Assembly: GCA_040385825.1 (NCBI GenBank)
Contig: JAZKGQ010000004.1
Location: 51,903-115,902 of the forward strand
Source: JANNNF01 sp040385825
Lineage (GTDB): Bacteria; Pseudomonadota; Alphaproteobacteria; Rhodobacterales; Rhodobacteraceae
DNA: 64,000 bases
Reading direction: 5' to 3'
Part shown: one piece after another, positions 39,744 through 48,358 of the stretch
Position numbering within the stretch: the stretch's first letter is position 1
Layout: each line of letters begins with the position of its first letter
The notes under the pieces: model-generated
What the model saw: only the letters and a program-made list of their open reading frames with translations
The model's database searches: none
Told to the model about the DNA's origin: nothing
Program-made: the position numbers and the translations under genes

Positions 39744-42700
39744 ATGTATGGGTTCACGGTTGTCGAGACGTTTCAGAGCGCGCCTCTGAACCTTGTCTCG
39801 GGCATTACGGATATGGCGCTGGTGGAGGCGGGGGGCCGCCTGTGGCTGTACAGCACCACCCGCGCCGGGGGCGGTGTGCTGGCCTTCGAGGTTGGCCCGG
39901 CCTTGCGGCTGGTCGACCAGCAGCAGATCCCCACAGGCAGCCGCCTGCCGGTGGGGGCGGGGCTGGATGTGCTGGTGCAGAGCGGGGTGCCCACGCTGTT
40001 TGTCACCGGCAACAACTATGCCCGCGCCACCGGCTATCAGATCGCGGGCGACGGCAGCCTTGGGGCCGAGGTCGTGGTGACATCCAGCCTTGCCGGCGTG
40101 GTGGCAGCACAGGCGGTGCATGCGATCGGGGCCAGCACCTTTTTCTTTTCGGCGCGGGCGGATGAGGCGGTGATCCATGTCTATCGCAGCACCGGGGCGG
40201 GGCAAAGCCATGTGGCCAGCGTCACCCTTGGCCCGGCGCTGCAAGGGGTGGACATCGCAGCACTGCTGGCGCTGCGGGTGGGCGGGAATGATCTGCTGTT
40301 CGCGGCGACCAGGGCCGGCGATGCCGTCATCGCCTACCGCATCGCCAACAGCGGAGAGCTGACGGAAACCAGCCGGATCGGGGCAGGCGATGGTCTGGGC
40401 ATTTCGGACCCCGGACTGTTGCAATCGGTGACGGTGGCGGGGGTCAGCTATGTGATCGCGGGGGCGGGCGGTTCGTCGTCGCTGTCGGTTCTGGCGGTAG
40501 ACGATGCCGGGGTCATGCGGGTCACCGATCACATCATCGACACGCTGGACACAAGGTTCGGCGCGGTGGGTGCGGTGGCGACAGTGATGGTGGGCGACCG
40601 CGCCTTCGTGATCGCAGGGGGCGGGGATGACGGGCTGAACCTGTTTGCCCTGCTGCCGGGGGGGCGGTTGCTGCTGATGGCTGCGGCCTTGCAGGTGCCG
40701 GGCATGGCGCTGCACAACATCACCTCGCTGGTGGCGCAGGCCAGCGGCGGGCAGATCGAGCTGTTCGTGGGCGGCGAAGAGGCCGGGATCACCCGGCTGG
40801 TGCTGGACCCCGGCGCCTTGTCCGCCACGCAGACAGGCGGTGCGGCGGGCGATACGCTGACCGGGGGGGCGGGGGGCGATCTGCTGATGGGGCTTGCGGG
40901 CGACGATCTGCTGCAAGGCGGCGACGGCGTCGACATTCTGGCCGACGGGGCGGGGGGGGATACCCTGTTCGGCGGGGCGGGGGCCGATGTGTTCGTGCTG
41001 ACGGCAGATGGCCAGGCCGACCAGATCCGCGATTTTCAGGTGGGCACGGACCGGATCGACCTGTCGGGCTGGGGCCGGGTCTATGATCTGTCGGGGCTGG
41101 GGTTTCAGACCACGGCCACCGGTGCCATCCTGACCTTCCGCGCCGAGGTCCTGGTGATCACCACGGGCAACGGCCAGCCTCTGCTTGCGCAGCATCTGTC
41201 GGCGGCGGGGCTGTTCGGGCTGTGGCGTGACGTTCCGGCGGCGGGTGGCGGGACGTCGATGGTGGCGACGGATGCTGATGACATGCAGGTCGGCACCGGG
41301 GCGAATGACCGCTTTCTGGGCAGCAGCGGGGCCGATACCATCGACGGCGCGGGCGGGGTGGACATGGTGGATTATTCCGCCGCCACCACCGGGTTGCGGG
41401 TCGACATGGCCGGGGTGCTGGCCAACACCGGGCTTGCTGCGGGCGATGTGCTGATCGCGGTTGAAGGCGTGGTCGGCGGGCCGGGAGCCGACAGCCTGTC
41501 AGGGTCGGGCTGGGCCGATGTGCTGATCGGCGGGGCGGGCCACGATGTGCTGTGGGGCGGGGCAGGGCAGGACACGCTGACCGGGGGCGACGGCGACGAT
41601 CTGTTGCAGGGCGGGGCGGGCGGCGATCTGTTGCAGGGCGGCGCGGGGCGGGACCGGGTGTCCTATGCCGGGGCGGGGGCGGGTGTCACCCTTAGCCTGC
41701 GCAACGGCACCGGCACGGCGGGCGAGGCCGCAGGCGACAGCTTTGCCGATGTCGAGGATGTGCTGGGGTCGGGCTTTGCCGACAGTCTGGCCGGAAACGC
41801 GGCGGCCAACTGGCTGTCGGGGGGCGACGGGTCCGACCTGCTGACCGGGCGCGAAGGCAACGATACCCTGACCGGCGGGATGGGGGCCGACACGCTGGAC
41901 GGCGGCGACGGCATCGATACCGCCGATTACAGCGCCGCACAGATCGGGTTGGTGGTCGACATGACCGATGCGGCGCAAGCCACGGGCGAGGCGGCGGGCG
42001 ATGTGTTCTACGGGATCGAGGTGATCCTGGCGGGCAGCGGCAATGACGTGCTGCGCGGCACGCAGGGCGCGCAGGCCCTGCTTGGCGGGGCGGGGAATGA
42101 CACGCTGGCGGGCCGGGGCGGGGCCGATACGCTGAACGGCGGCGAGGGGATTGATCTGGTCGATTTTTCCGACCTTGATGTGGCGGTTGCGGTTGATCTT
42201 GCCATGGCGGGGCCGGACGGTCTTTTGCTGACAGGCATCGAATGTCTGACCGGCAGCCGCTTTGCCGATACGCTGGCGGGAGAGGACGGGGCCAACGCGC
42301 TTGCAGGCGGAGCCGGGCATGACCGGATCGACGGGCGCGGCGGCGATGATCTGCTGGCGGGGGGCGCGGGTAATGACACGCTGACCGGGGGCGCGGGGGC
42401 CGACACGCTGACGGGGGGCGACGGCCTTGATACGGTTGATTATGTCGATGCGCTGGCGGGGGTGAAGCTGGATCTGGCCTATGGCGGCAACAGCACGGGC
42501 GACGCCATGGGCGATGTGCTGTCGGGCATCGAAGTGGTGTCCGGCAGCAGCCACCGCGACGATCTGCGCGGCAGTTTTGCCGCCGACATCCTGCGCGGCC
42601 GGTCGGGCGGCGACGCCATTCATGGCCGCAGCGGGGCCGATCTGCTGGACGGCGGCGCAGGCAAGGACACGCTGACCGGAGGAGAGGGGGCCGATACCCT

Positions 42701-43787
42701 GATCGGCGGGCTGGACCATGATGTTGCCTCTTACGCCTTCAGTCCGGGGGCCGTCACCGTCGATCTGGCCGATCCGACGCAGAACCGGGGCGATGCTGCG
42801 GGCGACAGCTATCAGGAGATCGAGGAAATCCTGGGCAGCGGTTTTGCCGACAGCCTGTCGGGCGATGATCTGGGAAATCTGCTGTCGGGCCATGGCGGGG
42901 CGGATCAGATCCATGGGCGCGGCGGCAATGACACCTTGACAGGGGGCGAGGGCGCGGACTGGATCTATGGCGGCAGCGGCTTTGATATTGCGGCCTATCT
43001 ACGCGCAGAGGCCGCTGTGCTGGTCGATCTGTCCGACCCTGCCCGCAACAGCGGCGCGGCGGTGGGCGATGTGTTGTCGGGCATCGAGGGGCTGTCGGGC
43101 AGCCGCCATGGCGATACGCTGTCGGGCGATGCGGGCGACAACATCCTGTCGGGCGATCAGGGCCGCGACCATCTGTTCGGCGGCGGCGGGGCAGATCTGC
43201 TGATCGGCGGGCATGGGGCGGACCGGCTGTATGGCGGCGGCGGGGCCGACACGCTGGATGGCGGCACCTGGACGGATGTGGCCGATTACAGCACGGCGGC
43301 GGCTGCGGTGCGGGTGGATCTGGGCGATGCCGGCCGCAATCTGGGCGAGGCTGCGGGCGACGTGTTCATCCTGATCGAGAACATCGAGGGCAGCGGCTTC
43401 AATGACACCCTGACGGGGGACGGCTTTCGCAACACGCTGTTTGGCGGCGCGGGGGCGGACGGGCTGTGGGGCTTTGGCGGTGATGACAGGCTGGTGGGGG
43501 GGCAGGGGGCCGATACGCTGGAGGGCGGGGCAGGCAATGACCTGCTGGCAGGCGGGGCGGGGGCGGATGTGTTCCGCTTTGGCGCGGGCAACGACCGGAT
43601 TGCCGGGTTTGTCGCCACGCAAGACCGCCTTGGCCTTGACGATGCGCTGCTGGACGGGCGCGATCTGGCCAGCCTTGCGCTGCGGAAGGGCAATGCGCTG
43701 CTGCTGGATTTCGGCGATGGCAACAGCCTGCTGGTGGGCGGGCTGACCGATGCGGCCCTGCTGGAGGGGGTGGTGTTCTTCTACTGA
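39744..43787 (+). CDS. Large RTX-type calcium-binding protein, probably secreted by a type I system
   Basis: The 1347-residue protein starts with about 360 residues of repeated beta strands, propeller-like (VSGITDMALVEAGGRLWLYS, TSLVAQASGGQIELFVGGEE). From about residue 366 nonapeptide repeats GGxGxDxLxG dominate, which bind calcium outside the cell. Eight larger modules of about 80-100 residues carry a core of the form DYSxAxxGVxVDL then AAGD (near 41367, 41658, 41918, 42157, 42434, 42724, 42988 and 43279). The C-terminus ends hydrophobically (LEGVVFFY), as in type I secretion substrates, and there is no Sec signal. No transporter partner is nearby. The start at ATG 39744 is the first that leads into the propeller. 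Confidence 0.85.
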   Translation: MYGFTVVETFQSAPLNLVSGITDMALVEAGGRLWLYSTTRAGGGVLAFEVGPALRLVDQQQIPTGSRLPVGAGLDVLVQSGVPTLFVTGNNYARATGYQIAGDGSLGAEVVVTSSLAGVVAAQAVHAIGASTFFFSARADEAVIHVYRSTGAGQSHVASVTLGPALQGVDIAALLALRVGGNDLLFAATRAGDAVIAYRIANSGELTETSRIGAGDGLGISDPGLLQSVTVAGVSYVIAGAGGSSSLSVLAVDDAGVMRVTDHIIDTLDTRFGAVGAVATVMVGDRAFVIAGGGDDGLNLFALLPGGRLLLMAAALQVPGMALHNITSLVAQASGGQIELFVGGEEAGITRLVLDPGALSATQTGGAAGDTLTGGAGGDLLMGLAGDDLLQGGDGVDILADGAGGDTLFGGAGADVFVLTADGQADQIRDFQVGTDRIDLSGWGRVYDLSGLGFQTTATGAILTFRAEVLVITTGNGQPLLAQHLSAAGLFGLWRDVPAAGGGTSMVATDADDMQVGTGANDRFLGSSGADTIDGAGGVDMVDYSAATTGLRVDMAGVLANTGLAAGDVLIAVEGVVGGPGADSLSGSGWADVLIGGAGHDVLWGGAGQDTLTGGDGDDLLQGGAGGDLLQGGAGRDRVSYAGAGAGVTLSLRNGTGTAGEAAGDSFADVEDVLGSGFADSLAGNAAANWLSGGDGSDLLTGREGNDTLTGGMGADTLDGGDGIDTADYSAAQIGLVVDMTDAAQATGEAAGDVFYGIEVILAGSGNDVLRGTQGAQALLGGAGNDTLAGRGGADTLNGGEGIDLVDFSDLDVAVAVDLAMAGPDGLLLTGIECLTGSRFADTLAGEDGANALAGGAGHDRIDGRGGDDLLAGGAGNDTLTGGAGADTLTGGDGLDTVDYVDALAGVKLDLAYGGNSTGDAMGDVLSGIEVVSGSSHRDDLRGSFAADILRGRSGGDAIHGRSGADLLDGGAGKDTLTGGEGADTLIGGLDHDVASYAFSPGAVTVDLADPTQNRGDAAGDSYQEIEEILGSGFADSLSGDDLGNLLSGHGGADQIHGRGGNDTLTGGEGADWIYGGSGFDIAAYLRAEAAVLVDLSDPARNSGAAVGDVLSGIEGLSGSRHGDTLSGDAGDNILSGDQGRDHLFGGGGADLLIGGHGADRLYGGGGADTLDGGTWTDVADYSTAAAAVRVDLGDAGRNLGEAAGDVFILIENIEGSGFNDTLTGDGFRNTLFGGAGADGLWGFGGDDRLVGGQGADTLEGGAGNDLLAGGAGADVFRFGAGNDRIAGFVATQDRLGLDDALLDGRDLASLALRKGNALLLDFGDGNSLLVGGLTDAALLEGVVFFY

Positions 43788-43789
43788 GG

Positions 43790-44446
43790 TCAGCCCAGCA
43801 TGTTGTCTTCGTGATGGGCAATCGCCTCTTCCACGTCTTCAAACCACAGGATCGACCCCTGATCCAGCACGCAGGCCGCATTGCACAGCTCTCGCACCTG
43901 GCTCATCGAATGGCTGACCATCACCGCCCCGGCCTGCGCCATGCGCTGGCGGAACAGGCTGGTGCTGCGCTCGCGGAAACTGGCGTCGCCTGCCGCTGTC
44001 ACCTCGTCCACCAGATAGGTGTCAAACGAGATGCCCATGGACACCCCAAAGGCCAGCCGTGACCGCATGCCGGTGGAATAAGTGCGGAACGGCGCATGAA
44101 ACTGCCGTCCCAACTGCGCAAAATCGCTGGCGAAATCGCACAGTTCGTCACTGTCGACCCCGTAGACCCGCGCCACGAACCGGGTGTTCTGCGCCCCGGT
44201 CAGATCGGGGTGAAACGACCCCATGAACCCCACGGGCCATGAGATCGACCCCGTCACCTCGATCCGCCCGCCCGTGGGGGCCAGCGTGCCCGAGATCATC
44301 CTCAGCAGCGTCGACTTGCCCGCGCCGTTGCGCCCCAGCAGCGCCACCGACCGCCCCGTCGGGAAGGTCAGGTTGACGTTTTGCAGCACGGTTTTCCTCA
44401 CCCCGTTGGTGAAGTAGCTTTTCGACAGGTTGACCAGCCGGATCAT
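43790..44446 (-). CDS. kpsT: Capsular polysaccharide export ATP-binding protein (KpsT type)
   Basis: This 218-residue ATPase powers export of a lipid-linked capsular polysaccharide through the KpsM permease. It shows Walker A LLGRNGAGKSTLLRMI, the YSTGMRSRLAFG signature region, LVDEVTAAGDASFRERS as Walker B and the VSHS switch. The size and the STGM signature are typical of KpsT rather than of importers. It begins 7 bases after the kpsE-type gene ends and is convergent with the RTX gene, only 2 bases from its stop. Confidence 0.92.
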   Translation of the reverse strand: MIRLVNLSKSYFTNGVRKTVLQNVNLTFPTGRSVALLGRNGAGKSTLLRMISGTLAPTGGRIEVTGSISWPVGFMGSFHPDLTGAQNTRFVARVYGVDSDELCDFASDFAQLGRQFHAPFRTYSTGMRSRLAFGVSMGISFDTYLVDEVTAAGDASFRERSTSLFRQRMAQAGAVMVSHSMSQVRELCNAACVLDQGSILWFEDVEEAIAHHEDNMLG

Positions 44447-44452
44447 CGCGAT

Positions 44453-46075
44453 CTAGCGCCGGTCACGCAGCGAATAATACAGCAGCGCCGCAATCGCCCA
44501 CATCACAAAGGCAAACAGCGCGATCAGGCCCAGCAAGACGGGACGGTCGGGAAACCGCGGGGCCTCGGCCAGGGTGGGGGTGACATGTGCGGCCAGATAG
44601 CGGCCCTGACGCCGGGCCTCGGCCTTGGCGGCATCATAGGCCGCAAGGGCCGCACGGTAGGCGCCTTCGGCAAACTCGCGGTCGGCGGCAAGGCCTTCGT
44701 ATTCGGCCACCAGCCCGGCATAGGCGGCGGCATCGACGCCGGTGCCGCTGCCCAGCTTGTTGCGTTCGGCATCAATGCGGTCCTCGATCACCTTGACCTT
44801 GCGTTCGGCGGGCACGATGCGCGGATCGCCGTCCTGACTGGACAGGCGCAGGGTATCAAGTTCGATCATCGCCTCGGCCAGTTGCGTTTGCAGATTGCCC
44901 AGCAGCCCGCTTTGCGAGGCCACATCCGCCGACGGGTCCACCATGCGGTTCAGGTTGCGATAGGCGGTCACGGCGGTCCGCGCCTCTCGCAGCCGGGCCT
45001 GTTCGGCATCCAGTTCTTCCTTGGCGTAGCGGACGGCATCATCGCGCGACGTATCGGCCAGCTTGTTGATCATCGCCGACGACTTGTTGTAGATCGCCGT
45101 CGCAATCGCCTTGGCATCCTGGGGATCAAAGGCCAGCACCCGCAGTTCGATCAGGCGGGTGTTGCTGTCGTAAAACACCTTGACCATATCGGCCCAGTGA
45201 TCGGTCAGATCCTCGATGGTGCCGGGCGGGGCATAGGAAAACACCGGATCGTTTTCAGGTTTGGACCACAGGGCGCGCAGGTCAAGCTCTGCGTCGATCT
45301 CGGCGACAAGCGATTGGCTGTACATGTATTCGTACAGGATGTCGGTGTCGGAACTGGACGAGGTCGACAGGCTGGTGATGCCGCCCAGCAGGGCCACCGC
45401 GGGATCGGTGTCCTCTTTCTGCACCGAAAACCCGACATAGGACGCGTATTGATCTGCCGCCCGCGCCCACAGATACCAGCCCGACACCACAACCGGCACC
45501 AGCACGCACAGCACAAAGCTGACGGCCAGCCCATAATGGCGCAGCTTCATGGTGCTGGCGCTGACCGGGGGGCGAAACTGCTGCGGCGGGCGGGTGGAGG
45601 CGGCCTTGCCGGGGCGGAGCCGGGCGGGGTCGGATTTCGCCACGGCGGCGGCATCCGTCAGGGCCGGTATCGCGGCATCGCGCGGGGCAAGATCGGTTGC
45701 CGCCTGCAAGGGAAGCGGGGCCTGCGGTGCCGGGTTCCGGGTCGGGGTAATCTGGGGCGGGGTAGTCTGGGTGGGCGGCTCGGTGGCAGACGCAGGCGGC
45801 TCGGCGATCATGTCGGTATGCTCCTCGGCCAGCAGGTCGGGGTCGGCCTTGGCGACACGGCGGGCGGACTGGGTGACGGCGCGGCGGCTGGCGCGGGCCT
45901 CGGCGCGCAGGCGGGCCTGTTCGTCCGGGTCGCGGGCGTTGGGTCGCGTCTGTGTGGCCGCAAACCGGTCCTCCGCCAGTTGCCGGTCTTCCCGTTGCCG
46001 GTCTTCCCGTTTCCGGTCATCGGGGGGCACGGCGGCACCTGCGGTCTTGGGGGCCTGCGGTCTGGGAGTGGTCAC
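44453..46075 (-). CDS. kpsE: Capsule polysaccharide export inner-membrane protein (KpsE/Wzz-like)
   Basis: This protein of about 540 residues has one helix near residue 180 (YGLAVSFVLCVLVPVVVSGW), a long periplasmic part with coiled-coil regions (RYAKEELDAEQARLREARTA, AERKVKVIEDRIDAERNK) and a second helix near the C-terminus (VLLGLIALFAFVMWAIAALL). This is the KpsE/BexC/CtrB design that links capsule export across the periplasm. About 175 N-terminal residues form an unusual Pro/Arg/Asp-rich cytoplasmic extension with REDRQ repeats. The start is uncertain: GTG 46075 is preferred, TTG 46114 is possible. It is divergent from kpsM. Confidence 0.85.
   Translation of the reverse strand: MTTPRPQAPKTAGAAVPPDDRKREDRQREDRQLAEDRFAATQTRPNARDPDEQARLRAEARASRRAVTQSARRVAKADPDLLAEEHTDMIAEPPASATEPPTQTTPPQITPTRNPAPQAPLPLQAATDLAPRDAAIPALTDAAAVAKSDPARLRPGKAASTRPPQQFRPPVSASTMKLRHYGLAVSFVLCVLVPVVVSGWYLWARAADQYASYVGFSVQKEDTDPAVALLGGITSLSTSSSSDTDILYEYMYSQSLVAEIDAELDLRALWSKPENDPVFSYAPPGTIEDLTDHWADMVKVFYDSNTRLIELRVLAFDPQDAKAIATAIYNKSSAMINKLADTSRDDAVRYAKEELDAEQARLREARTAVTAYRNLNRMVDPSADVASQSGLLGNLQTQLAEAMIELDTLRLSSQDGDPRIVPAERKVKVIEDRIDAERNKLGSGTGVDAAAYAGLVAEYEGLAADREFAEGAYRAALAAYDAAKAEARRQGRYLAAHVTPTLAEAPRFPDRPVLLGLIALFAFVMWAIAALLYYSLRDRR
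45980..46018. repeat. 15-base tandem repeat in the kpsE 5' region
   Basis: TTGCCGGTCTTCCCG occurs at 45980-45994 and 45995-46009, with a partial third unit to 46018. On the coding strand it gives the REDRQ repeats. The unit keeps the frame. Confidence 0.85.
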
Positions 46076-46245
46076 TGGGGCGATCCGGGACTGGGTGTTG
46101 CAATTTCTGCCCAATTGCTACAGCGTTCTGCATCAAAGAACCAGTGGACAACAAGCGCCTTGTGGACAAGCCGGCGCCCCTGCCCTAGGGCTTGGTCGGC
46201 CTGATGGCAGGATTTTGCATATCAAGACAGGGCAGTTGCGCCAGA

Positions 46246-47076
46246 ATGACCGACGAGGCCACATCCCCCCCGCCTTTCGCCGCAGCACAAGTCCCGCGTG
46301 TGCCGACCGCGCGGCGCTATGCCAGCCTGCGGTCCATCGTGGCGCTGATGATGCGGGAAATGGCCACCAGCTATGGCAAGTCGCCCGGCGGCTACATCTG
46401 GGCGCTGCTGGAGCCGCTGGCAACCATCGCGGTGCTGTCGGTGGCGTTTTCGGTTATCTTCCGGCAGCCGTCGATCGGCACCAGTTTCATCCTGTTCTAC
46501 GCCAGCGGCATGATGCCCTTCACCATGTTCAGCACGGTGTCTCAGAAACTGGCGCAGTCCTTCTCGTTTTCGCGCCAGTTGCTGACCTATCCTGCGGTCA
46601 GTTTCATCGACGCCCTGCTGGCGCGGGTGGCGGTCACGCTGCTGACGCAGGTGATGGTCGGCTTTGTGGTGTTCACCGCAATCCTGACGCTGGCCGATAC
46701 CAGATCGGTGCCGAACCTGCCGCTGATCCTGATGAGCTACGGGCTGGCCGTGCTGTTCGGCATCGGGGTCGGCATGGTGAATGCGTTTTTGATGACGCGG
46801 TTTCCGATCTGGGTGGTGGCCTGGTCGGTGGCGACGCGCCCGCTGTTCCTGATTTCGGGTATCTTGTTCATCTTCAACGGCTTGCCGCAGGAATTGCAGC
46901 GCTTCATCTGGTACAATCCGCTGATCCACATAGTCGGCACCATGCGGGCCGGGTTCTATCCGACCTACAAATGGGACTATGTGTCGTGGATCTATGCCTT
47001 TGCCATGTCGCTGGTGCTGATCGTCATTGGGCTGCGCCTGTTGAAATGGTATCACCGCGATCTGCTGCAGGCCTGA
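46246..47076 (+). CDS. kpsM: Capsular polysaccharide export permease (KpsM type, ABC-2)
   Basis: This 276-residue ABC-2 permease would form the export channel with KpsT. About six helices are seen, with the KpsM features REMATSYGKSPGGYIWALLEP before the first helix and LFLISGILFIFNGLPQELQR late in the protein, then PLIHIVGTMRAGFYPTY. ATG 46246 (MTDEATSPPP) starts the protein; the upstream in-frame extension has no family match. It is divergent from kpsE and kpsT, 170 bases from the kpsE start, so the shared interval holds both promoters. Confidence 0.92.
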   Translation: MTDEATSPPPFAAAQVPRVPTARRYASLRSIVALMMREMATSYGKSPGGYIWALLEPLATIAVLSVAFSVIFRQPSIGTSFILFYASGMMPFTMFSTVSQKLAQSFSFSRQLLTYPAVSFIDALLARVAVTLLTQVMVGFVVFTAILTLADTRSVPNLPLILMSYGLAVLFGIGVGMVNAFLMTRFPIWVVAWSVATRPLFLISGILFIFNGLPQELQRFIWYNPLIHIVGTMRAGFYPTYKWDYVSWIYAFAMSLVLIVIGLRLLKWYHRDLLQA

Positions 47077-47154
47077 GGCCGCAAAGCCGCCTTTCCGCGC
47101 CCGCCCCGCTGTGCCAGTATCGGCGCGGGGAGCGGCATGGAAACGGAGCGGTGA

Positions 47155-48165
47155 ATGACGCTGACAGCAGAAACGACAGGCGGTGTGGTGCTGGTGACGG
47201 GCGGGGCGGGGTATATCGGCTCGCATGCCTGCAAGGCGCTGCGCGCGGCAGGCTTTACCCCGGTGGTGTTCGACAACCTGAACACCGGCTGGCGCGAGGC
47301 GGTGAAATTCGGGCCGTTCGTGCAGGGCGATCTGCTGGACCGCGCGGCCCTGGACGCGGCCTTTGCCGCGCATCGCCCGGTGGCCGTGATGCATTTTGCG
47401 GCGCTGTCGCTGGTGGGCGAGTCGATGTCGGACCCCGGCAAATACTGGCGCGCCAATGTCGGCGGGTCGCTGAACCTGATCGAGGCGGCGGTGGCGGCCG
47501 GGGTGCGGCATTTCGTGTTTTCGTCCACCTGTGCCACTTACGGCGATCAGGACGGGGTGATGCTGGATGAAGACACGCCGCAGCACCCGATCAACGCTTA
47601 CGGTGCATCCAAGCGCGCAATTGAAGATATCTTGCAGAACTTCCGCGTGAGCCACGGTCTGAACCATGTGATCTTTCGCTATTTCAACGTGGCAGGCGCC
47701 GACCCCGAAGGCGAGCTGGGCGAGCAGCATGTGCCCGAAACCCATCTGATCCCGCTGATGCTGGATGCCGTGGCGGGCAAGCGGGCGGCGCTGACGGTGT
47801 TCGGGCAGGATTACCCGACCCCCGACGGTACCTGCGTGCGCGACTATGTGCATGTGATGGATCTGGTGGCCGCGCATGTGCTGGGCCTGCGCTGGCTGCT
47901 GGCGGGCAAGGCCAGCCGGGTGTTCAATCTGGGGTCGGGCCGGGGGTTTTCGGTGCGCGAGGTGATCGACCATTCGCGCGCCGTGACCAATGCCGAGGTG
48001 CCGGTCGTGCAGGGGGCACGCCGGGCGGGGGATGCGGCAGCGCTGGTGTCGGGGTCGGTGCGGGCGAGCGAGGAGTTGGGGTGGGAGCCTGCCCATTCAT
48101 CTTTGCGCCAGATGATCGGCGATGCCTGGGCCTGGGCGCAGAAACCGGGGTACGGGCCGAACTGA
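47155..48165 (+). CDS. galE: UDP-glucose 4-epimerase
   Basis: This enzyme interconverts UDP-glucose and UDP-galactose, giving galactose units for polysaccharides. The 336-residue protein has the NAD motif VTGGAGYIGSHACKAL, the catalytic serine/threonine region FSSTCATYG, the YGASK tyrosine-lysine pair and FRYFNVAGADPEGELGE. Length and motif order are those of GalE. It lies 78 bases after kpsM in the same direction, in line with a role in capsule sugar supply together with ugd. Confidence 0.94.
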   Translation: MTLTAETTGGVVLVTGGAGYIGSHACKALRAAGFTPVVFDNLNTGWREAVKFGPFVQGDLLDRAALDAAFAAHRPVAVMHFAALSLVGESMSDPGKYWRANVGGSLNLIEAAVAAGVRHFVFSSTCATYGDQDGVMLDEDTPQHPINAYGASKRAIEDILQNFRVSHGLNHVIFRYFNVAGADPEGELGEQHVPETHLIPLMLDAVAGKRAALTVFGQDYPTPDGTCVRDYVHVMDLVAAHVLGLRWLLAGKASRVFNLGSGRGFSVREVIDHSRAVTNAEVPVVQGARRAGDAAALVSGSVRASEELGWEPAHSSLRQMIGDAWAWAQKPGYGPN

Positions 48166-48176
48166 CGCTGTGGCGT

Positions 48177-48220
48177 GGCCCCCCACCCCCGGCCCCTCCC
48201 CACCAGGGGGAGGGGAGGCG
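48177..48220. repeat. REP-like C-rich palindromic element after galE
   Basis: The run CCCCCCACCCCCGGCCCCTC leads into a stem CCCCTCCCC (48193-48201) with GGGGAGGGG (48207-48215). The same layout returns at 58875-58914 and, inverted, at 58956-58998. It starts 12 bases after the galE stop. Confidence 0.7.
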
Positions 48221-48279
48221 ATTGTTCTGGGGTGGGGTGATTTGGTCTGGCGTTGGAGCGGGGGTTTCACACCCCCGCC

Positions 48280-48338
48280 GAGTCATTGGCGAGCCGCCAA
48301 TGACTCTTCCCCCGTGGGATACTTTTGCACAGAGGATG
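48280..48338. repeat. Perfect hairpin and GGGATACTTTTGCACAG element between galE and rhaI
   Basis: GAGTCATTGGCG (48280-48291) pairs with CGCCAATGACTC (48295-48306), a perfect 12-bp stem with loop AGC. Nine bases later GGGATACTTTTGCACAGAGG (48316-48335) resembles the other intergenic elements. It lies downstream of galE in that gene's direction and may end the galE transcript. Nothing else was seen in the interval up to rhaI. Confidence 0.65.
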
Positions 48339-48358
48339 CAAATTTTAGACAAGTTTTA

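Noticed and set aside
40850..43580. Regular repeats that could suggest a CRISPR array or satellite DNA
   Set aside because: The periodicity is the 27-base code of RTX nonapeptides in one open frame, with no conserved non-coding repeat and spacer structure.
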